A stretch of 64,000 nucleotides of DNA. Source: Miscanthus floridulus. Lineage: Eukaryota > Streptophyta > Magnoliopsida > Poales > Poaceae. The position numbers and the translations under genes were made by a program. The number at the start of each line of letters is the position of its first letter. Within the stretch, counting starts at the first letter, position 1. The notes beneath the pieces are model-generated. The model did no database searches. It saw nothing but the letters and a program-made list of their open reading frames with translations, and was not told the DNA's origin. Location: contig NC_089597.1 in NCBI RefSeq assembly GCF_019320115.1, positions 122,537,485 to 122,601,484 on the forward strand, read 5' to 3'. Positions 57,901-64,000 of this stretch are shown in pieces.

Positions 57901-59230
57901 CTACGCTCAAGTGCAAGGAGTGGACTTCGATGAGGTATTTGCACCTGTGGCCAGAATTGAAACAGTAAGAGTAATACTGGCTTTAGCAGCTCAGGGTGGA
58001 TGGCAAGTTCACCACATGGATGTAAAGTCGGCCTTTTTGAATGGAGACTTGACTGAAAATGTGTATGTCAAACAGCCTCCTGGTTTCATTGTTGGAAAAG
58101 GTGATAAAGTATTGAAGTTGAGAAAAGCACTATATGGTTTGAGACAGGCTCCTAGAGCCTGGAATTCGAAGTTGGACAAAGAGCTGATAGCTCTTGGTTT
58201 TGTCAGGAGCAAGTTGGAGCATGCAGTTTACAGGAGAAGCAACAAGAGTTCTTTCCTGCTTGTGGGAGTATATGTTGATGATTTGGTTATCTCTGGGCCG
58301 AGTGTCAGTGATATCAGACAATTCAAGCAAGAGATGATGAGAAAATTCAACATGAGTGATCTGGGTCTTCTCAGCTATTACTTGGGTATTGAAGTGAAGC
58401 AAGGGGATGATGGGATCACATTGAGTCAGAGTGCTTATGCTGTCAAGATCTTGGAAAATGCAGGGATGCTGAATTGTAATCCTACTGCAACCCCAATGGA
58501 GGCACGACTCAAGCTAAGCAAGAGGATGGAGGATGAAGTTGTGAGGCCAACAGCCTATAGAAGCATAATAGAAAGCCTGAGATATATTGTCAACACTAGA
58601 CCAGATTTAGCCTTCTCGGTGGGTGTTGTTAGCAGGTTCATGGAAGCTCCAACAAAGGCTCATTGGGGTGCTGTGAAGCAAATTTTAAGGTACTTGAAAG
58701 GCACCATAGGTTATGGCTGCAAATATGACAGAGGCACTGAACTGAAACCCTTTTTGCTCGGGTTCAGCGACAGTGACTTCGCCGGGGATGTTCAAGACAG
58801 GAGGAGCACTACTGGAGTTGTGTATTTCCTGGGGAGTAACCTTGTCACATGGACTTCACAAAAACAAAAGATAGTAGCCTTATCATCATGTGAAGCAGAG
58901 TATGTGGCAGCAGCTGCAGCAGCCTGTCAGGGTGTTTGGCTGAGTCGACTGATAGGAGACTTGCTGGGAACAAAAGAAGCGTCGGTGAAGTTGCTCATGG
59001 ATAACAAGTCAGCGATTGCCCTAAGCAAGAACCCGGTACACCACGATCGAAGTAAGCATATAGATACCAAGTTTCACTTCATTCGTGAGTGTATAGAAGA
59101 AGGCAAGGTGGAGGTGGATCACATCGGCACGGCAGACTAGCTGGCAGACATCTTCACGAAGGCCTTGGGGCGTGCCAGGTTCCTGGAGCTGAGGAGAGCG
59201 CTCGGCGTGGACAAGGTGCATCAAGTTTAG
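54968..59230 (+). pseudogene. gag-pol of the young copia element, single frame with three TAG stops
   Basis: 1420 codons in one frame. Domains: gag (about 1-260); zinc knuckle CNNCKIYGHFAKEC (about 276-289); protease WILDTGATNHM (about 348); integrase zinc region WHARYGHLNF ... CDGCALGKQ; integrase core acids in VDDYSR, RTDRGGEF and NGVVERRN, all present; RT from about 915 with YVDD near 1100; RNase H (about 1255-1390) ending IFTKALGR. Interruptions are only at codons 424 (56237), 446 (56303) and 1391 (59138), all TAG. At the first and third, related elements have Gln (SLGQLEE, ADQLADIF), so CAG-to-TAG changes are likely. No frameshifts. Lineage within copia not assigned. Confidence 0.93.
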
Positions 59231-59239
59231 GGGGAGAAA

Positions 59240-59646
59240 TGTTAGCTAAATTGATAGGCACGCTTGTAATCTTTGTTTCGGTTAAGATCTTGCTTCAGTT
59301 AGTAGGTTAGGGGGTGGACATGATCGGTGGCGTGCCAGATCACAATCCAACCTAGTCGGTCTAGTTGGTTCGCGCCACAGCGAGTATTGCGCACGCGGCG
59401 CGCGTCGCGGTGAAACGACGTCGCGCACGGTACGCGGTGTGGCATGGGGAGGCTTGGAGATCAAGGCCAAGCGTGTATCTGCATCTATATATAAAGAGCA
59501 TGAATAGAGACCGAAAAGCTGCGGCAACTTGGCAGCACCAAATCTTATCTCTGTGAGTTCGTGTTCCATCTACTAAAACCTCGCCGTGGTCACCACCGTC
59601 GTCGTCGTCGTCGTCGATCACGCGCTGGGCTGTCCCTGCGCCAACA
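59240..59646 (+). repeat. 3' LTR of the young copia element
   Basis: TGTTAGCTAAATTGATAGG to GCGCCAACA, preceded by GGGGGAGAAA. Differences from the 5' LTR are all substitutions and mostly G/A changes, for example GATCACAATCC versus GATCGCGATCC. Confidence 0.93.
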
Positions 59647-59651
59647 GCCTC

Positions 59652-59909
59652 CGTACGCTTGAGCTCGTTTCGCTTCCAAAGTTGGTGGGATTTCCCGATA
59701 GCTTCAAATCTGCTGCTTCCTCTCTAGGATACATTTGGATTCGTGATTGCGAAGGGTTGGAGAAGCTGCCAAGTTTCATTCAAGATTTCACTTCTCTTAA
59801 GAAAATTGTGATTCGTGACTGCCCTGCGTTGAGCGGGAGATGCACCGCGGGTTCCGGAGAGGATTTTCTTCTCATCCGCCACATAGCTGAGATATTGATT
59901 GATGGCTAG
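59652..59909 (+). pseudogene. NLR-C C-terminal LRR fragment after the copia element
   Basis: It continues the NLR frame exactly ([17 protein letters not shown]) for 85 codons to a TAG. The end differs from NLR-A: a short tandem duplication, GCTGAGATATTGATTGATG then GCTGAGATATGGATTGATG (59886-59930), brings in the stop before the terminal-intron donor. It has no start of its own. Confidence 0.88.
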
Positions 59910-61126
59910 CTGAGATATGGATTGATGGCATACTCCTCGAAAGGTATATTCCTGTCAGCCCTGGTTTACTGCTTGGCCAATTTAATTTACTGGTTATTTT
60001 GTTTACTCTACCAACCAAAAGATCTTGCTATAAATTTTATCTCACTCGACTCCTGTTTCTTGTGAGGATTCTCACTCGACTCTTTTGGCTCACTGCATGC
60101 GCAGAACCGATGAGGCACCAGCAACGTCCTGAACCGTGACAGGAAGGAGCTGCGAATAAGCACCAACGGAAGCAGCGAGCTCTCAGTCGCTTCCTATCAT
60201 CGTATTATTCGTATGATATATGGCTGTAGCAGCATCCTTAGTGTTGTTTCCGGTGTTTGTGGTCTTGTGGAAAGTGATCGTGAAATATATATTTTGTGAT
60301 ATCTAAATAATTAATAAGCTGGACACCGCTACTTGAAATGTAACGTTTAGTGCCACATTTCGTTGTACATGGTTGAATTTCTATGTCAGCTGAACAACCG
60401 TGTGCAATTGGATACGTACGTAGCAAATGTACTGAGCTTATGGACCTGATGATTGATTTCGCTTGGTTAGATGACAGGCTTCAAATATTATTCTTCATGC
60501 ATGCATGTTAAGATTGTGTTGCTTGGGTGATCCTGGTGATGCGTGGTTTATTGCCCTTGTCGCCGGCTCGCCGCCGAGCTACTTGTCAGTGGCCGAGCTT
60601 GTGGGTGTGGCGCAGCACACCAATCATGGCCTTCATTCGTGTCGTTGGTCAATAATGGTCATCAGGCTGGCATGGCATGGCATGTCGGCGGCTGATGTTG
60701 CTGGGCGAGGATGTGGACGCCGTACGTCCGTCGATGCACAAATACAATACAGGTCGTGCCACGTTTTTGAGCTCAACATCTGCTTACTCCTCGGTAATAC
60801 TCTTACGTACGTATAGGCTGTATTCATTCATGAGCTGATGAGCGTGCGTGCCTAGCACCATGTTGACCCTGATGGCAGCCGGGTTTTATCAGAGGAAATT
60901 AGTATTGTACTTCTACTAGCTAACCAAAACACGCAGTACTGTTAAGGCTTAGCAAATGGTTATAGCCACCAACTGTTATCTCAGAAGCACAACTGCAGCA
61001 GCGCTAGCTAGTCCAACACCGGCAGCCAGATCGGAACATACACTCCTCAGGATCGGAGGCTCGGACGGCAGGGCGGCTGGGTGCGCGCAGCTGAACGGCT
61101 GAACCTCTGTGGTGTGGCGTGTCCTC
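59910..61126 (+). repeat. NLR-C 3' flank (partner 19250-20453)
   Basis: It follows the NLR-A flank closely, including the terminal-intron sequence (59943-60103), up to GTGGCGTGTCCTC, where it switches to the leader block at 61127. The switch has CTC in common between both parent sequences. No other gene. Confidence 0.75.
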
Positions 61127-62158
61127 AGATGCCAAAGCAGCGAATTATAGTGTGGAATTCTCAAAGAGCTCACCTTTTTTCCCCACTGTCGTGGTGGAAA
61201 GGGACACCAACTCGTTCATTTTACTGCACGAAAGATGCACCACTAACTCCGGGCGGCTGATGTCGATCATTACTCTCACCACCTACGCGGAAAACAAAGA
61301 CGACCTCAGCCCTCAAGTCGTCTAGGTTGGTTTGCCTGATCATGCGAGGTGCTGGATGTGCTCCGTCTCATGGCCGTTGATCCGCGATGCAAGTTTTCTT
61401 GCTGGCTAAAAAAAAGCTTTGATGGAACGAATGCTTGGGCAGGTGAGGTTCTTTAATTAACAATTCAGACAAAGCACGCGCTGACGCGTCGAGATGCCAA
61501 AGCCGCGAATTATCGTGCAGACTTTTGAAACAGCTCGTCTTTTCCCCCATTGTCGTGGTGGAAAGGCGCACCACCTCGTATATTTTACTGCACGTACTGA
61601 AAGATGCATCACTAACTCGATCGGTCAGCTGAAGTCGATCATTATCGCTAGCTCTCACCACCTACTACACCGAAAACAAAGACGACCTCAAGTCGTCTCT
61701 TGCATTGCCCGGCATTTCAATCCTCAACGCCGGCTGGGAGAACGGAGAAGAAGCAAGAATTGCATCTCTCCTCAGACTGCTTAGGGGATCAGTGACTACT
61801 ACTGCGCTCTCAGTCGCCGTTTCCGTGGTATGTGCGTCGTTACAGTTCAATCTTGATATCCTTTTTTGTTCAGAGAACCTAACCTTAACCAGAAGGCTGC
61901 TTCTTCGTGGCTTGCCTGTTTGATGTTTCTGCATTCAACTCTCAGTTCCCTTCGCTGTCAAGCATGTGACTCAAAAGGCAAGGAGCACATCACGAATATG
62001 ACGTGAACTGCGTCTCCATGCTACTCTCCACATCTAAACTAGAAGACATGGCACCACTAGTAGTTCCATACTACTACTAGTTCTTTGCTACAATCTGCTG
62101 CAAATAGGCCCCGTATTCTTCTTCAATAAATCAAGGTACTAGTAGCATTTAATCTTCC
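61127..62158 (+). repeat. Duplicated NLR leader/promoter block, copy 2 (partner 2931-3963)
   Basis: Nearly the same as 2931-3963, with a leader exon (about 61676-61829) and donor-like CGTG/GTATGTGCG. At CTTCCAT it joins the leader of the NLR-A/C type at GGGAGGACTACTACC; CCAT is shared by both sides of the joint. Confidence 0.75.
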
Positions 62159-62734
62159 ATGGGAGGACTACTACCGCGCTTTAAATCGCCAGGTTCCTGG
62201 TACGTGCGTTACAGTATAACCATCATTTTCCTTTTTGTTTCTGGCAACCAAACCTTAATTACAACGTTTGCTTCGTGCCTTGCTTGCCTGATGTTTCTGC
62301 AATCAAGTCTGTTCCATTATTCCCTGTGGCATGTTTTGACACAGAAGACATGGAGCTACCACGAATATGATGCTCCAGCTGCAAAGTTATGCTTGAGCCT
62401 TGACCGCTGCATGCTGCTCTCATAACTGAAAGGAGACGACAAGACACAATTAGTTGTTTCATACTTCTAGTTCTTTGCTACACTCTGCCGCAAATAGGCC
62501 CTGTATTTCTCTCCCATAAATCAAGGTACTACTAGCTAGTATTTAGTCTTTCATACGTACTCTGCTTCCTTTCTGCAACTATCAAAACATGAAACCTTGT
62601 TTTGCATTTATGAATTCCAACAATGATTAGAGAATGTCTTGTGGCACAAAACAAAATACATATCTGTGTAAGTGTAAAAGCCTGATGGATGTTTTTCTTT
62701 TGCTTTCAGTGGCTAGATTGCCGGACACTGTGAT
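62159..62734 (+). promoter_or_regulatory. Chimeric leader end and 5'UTR intron of NLR-E
   Basis: Leader remnant GGGAGGACTACTACCGCGC, donor TTCCTG/GTACGTGCG at 62199/62200, acceptor TTGCTTTCAG at 62709, giving a 510-bp intron. The last part (ACATATCTGTGTAAGTGTAAAAGCC...TTTCAGTGGCTAG) is like start fragment 1 (4040-4110) rather than like NLR-A or -C, so this is a mosaic of at least three paralogs. Confidence 0.65.
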
Positions 62735-64000
62735 ATGGCTGAGGCTATTTTATCACACTTCGCAACCTCTGTTCTCCAGAAGGTCACATCCTTTGGTACA
62801 GAATGGGCTGCTAATGAGCTCAAGTCGGCCTGGAACGTCAAGAAAGAAATAGGGAAGTTGGAAAGGTCACTGAGATCGATTTGTGCTGTTCTTCAAGATG
62901 CCGAGAGCAAGCAGTCTAGTTCGCATGCCCTCCAAGAGTGGTTGGACAACTTGAAGGACGCAGTATACAACATAGATGATGTAATGGATGATGTGGCTAC
63001 CAGAGTTCGGGAGCAAGAAGCACATAAAGGTTTATGCGCTCAATTTCGACATCTACTGGTTTCTCCCTTCAAACTGAGTCACAGAATAAAAGAAGTCCGT
63101 GATAATCTTGATGAGATAGCAGCCAACAAATCACAGTTTGGATTAGCTGAAAAGCTAATTGATTTCCCTGCAACCAAAAGTAGTAGTAGGGAAACGCACT
63201 CCATCATTGAACCAAACATTATTGGGAGAGATGGTGCTAAAGATGAGATAGTTGAAAGGATTCTAGCTGCTGCAGATTCCACGAGTCCTTTGTCTATACT
63301 TCCCATTGTTGGTTTAGGAGGCATTGGGAAGACTGCATTGGCCAAAATAATTTACAATGATGTGCAGATTACCAACAAATTTGACATGAAGTTATGGGCA
63401 TGTGTCTCTGATGTATATGATCTTAAGAAGATCTTGGATGACATAATACAATCATCTTCTGGTGCAAGCCACAAAGAACTAAACCTTGAGGCGCTACAAT
63501 GTATGTTGCGTGGGATTTTACATGAAAAGAGATATTTTCTTGTGCTAGATGATATGTGGAATGAAGAAGTGAGTGAATGGGAAGACTTGAGAAGCCTTCT
63601 ATGTAGTGGTCGTAATGGAAGTGTAATTATAGTAACCACACGTGGTTCAAATGTTGCATCAGTGGTGAAGACACTGGAGCCATATGAAGTAGCAAAGCTA
63701 CCACAAGAAGAGTGCACGGAAGTATTTTTCCGATATGCATTCAAAGGTGACGAAAAAAGGGATGCTAAGTTGTTAAAAATTGGACACTCAATTGTTGAGA
63801 AATGCTATGGTGTCCCTTTGGTTGCAAAGACATTGGGTTCCCAGTTGTTAAGCAGTCGAGATGTTGGAGAGTGGCATCGCATCAACGAATTGAAATTATG
63901 GAATGTGAAGCAAGATAACGTTGGAATTTTGGCAGCACTAAAACTAAGTTATGATGCACTACCACCCCATCTACGGGCATGTTTTGCTTCCTTGTCCACT
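62735..64000 (+). CDS. NLR-E, CC-NBS-LRR gene, 3' partial at window end
   Basis: The frame from [12 protein letters not shown] is open for all 422 codons to the window edge, so the gene continues outside. Coiled coil, P-loop [24 protein letters not shown], kinase-2 [25 protein letters not shown] and the start of RNBS-D (CFASLST) are present. The coiled coil is the most diverged part of the five copies ([36 protein letters not shown]), while the NB-ARC is nearly identical to NLR-A. Whether the LRR half is intact cannot be seen. Confidence 0.9.
   Translation, partial: MAEAILSHFATSVLQKVTSFGTEWAANELKSAWNVKKEIGKLERSLRSICAVLQDAESKQSSSHALQEWLDNLKDAVYNIDDVMDDVATRVREQEAHKGLCAQFRHLLVSPFKLSHRIKEVRDNLDEIAANKSQFGLAEKLIDFPATKSSSRETHSIIEPNIIGRDGAKDEIVERILAAADSTSPLSILPIVGLGGIGKTALAKIIYNDVQITNKFDMKLWACVSDVYDLKKILDDIIQSSSGASHKELNLEALQCMLRGILHEKRYFLVLDDMWNEEVSEWEDLRSLLCSGRNGSVIIVTTRGSNVASVVKTLEPYEVAKLPQEECTEVFFRYAFKGDEKRDAKLLKIGHSIVEKCYGVPLVAKTLGSQLLSSRDVGEWHRINELKLWNVKQDNVGILAALKLSYDALPPHLRACFASLST

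Larger units (their letters stand above)
54467..59646 (+). mobile_element. Young Ty1-copia element inserted in the LRR of NLR-C
   Basis: 5180 bp with 407-bp LTRs (54467-54873; 59240-59646) and a perfect 5-bp TSD GCCTC (54462-54466; 59647-59651). PBS CTGGTATCGGAGCCG follows the first LTR at 54875; PPT TTTAGGGGGAGAAA precedes the second. The LTRs differ at about seven sites by eye (roughly 1.7 percent). gag-pol is one frame with three TAG codons. NLR-A has the uninterrupted target, GCCGCCTCCGTACG. Confidence 0.95.

Noticed and set aside
1..64000. tRNA or rRNA genes
   Set aside because: I found no cloverleaf with A and B boxes or rRNA-like stretch by eye; TGGTATCAGAGC-type strings are retrotransposon primer-binding sites. 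A tRNAscan run would be needed for certainty.

Overview
This window is plant nuclear DNA, almost certainly from a grass (Poaceae). The evidence is the CC-NBS-LRR (CNL) resistance-gene architecture, grass-type transposon families (dual-RNase-H Tat gypsy, PIF/Harbinger, CACTA, a Stowaway-like MITE) and introns with GT..AG borders. The species cannot be fixed from the sequence alone. There are no bacterial features, CRISPR arrays or convincing tRNA/rRNA genes.

The host content is one tandem cluster of closely related CNL genes, all on the + strand, built from a repeated unit: a non-coding leader exon, a roughly 510-bp 5'UTR intron, one large coding exon starting [12 protein letters not shown], and a conserved 3' flank. 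NLR-A (16795-19467) is the only complete open gene visible. NLR-B (32418-33512 + 41313-42689) is split by a gypsy-type element. NLR-C (52256-54466 + 59652-59909) is split by a Ty1-copia element. NLR-D (about 48679-49700) is an LRR-only pseudogene. NLR-E (62735-64000) is open and runs off the window. NLR-F (25505-25629) is a 5' stub cut by another copia element. Further orphan leader and start-codon fragments lie at 2.9-5.6 kb, 24.8-25.5 kb, 47.7-48.3 kb and 61.1-62.7 kb.

Most other sequence is transposable elements, many with visible target-site duplications (TSDs). In order: a copia 3' end with LTR (1-577); a 10.8-kb Tat-lineage gypsy element (5577-16423, TSD AATAT) inside the 5'UTR intron of NLR-A and carrying a spliced antisense gene; a 5'-truncated LINE (20667-22666, 15-bp TSD) with a TRIM-like element nested in it (21457-22188, TSD TAGAT); a second LINE remnant on the - strand; a Stowaway-like MITE; a decayed copia element (25630 to about 30770); a CACTA fragment with a Ulp1/C48-like gene on the - strand (about 30775-32338); a long-LTR gypsy derivative (33513-41307, TSD CAAAG); a PIF/Harbinger element with both genes (43926-47314, TSD TTA); and a young copia element (54467-59646, TSD GCCTC).

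The parts read as a history. A unit of about 4.8 kb was duplicated to give NLR-A and NLR-C. The Tat element then entered A (C lacks it) and the copia element entered C (A lacks it). NLR-B lost its promoter side to a CACTA element and its NBS-LRR continuity to a gypsy element. The NB-ARC halves of the paralogs are nearly identical, while the C-terminal LRRs fall into two sequence types. All element boundaries and differences were read by eye and no alignment was run.
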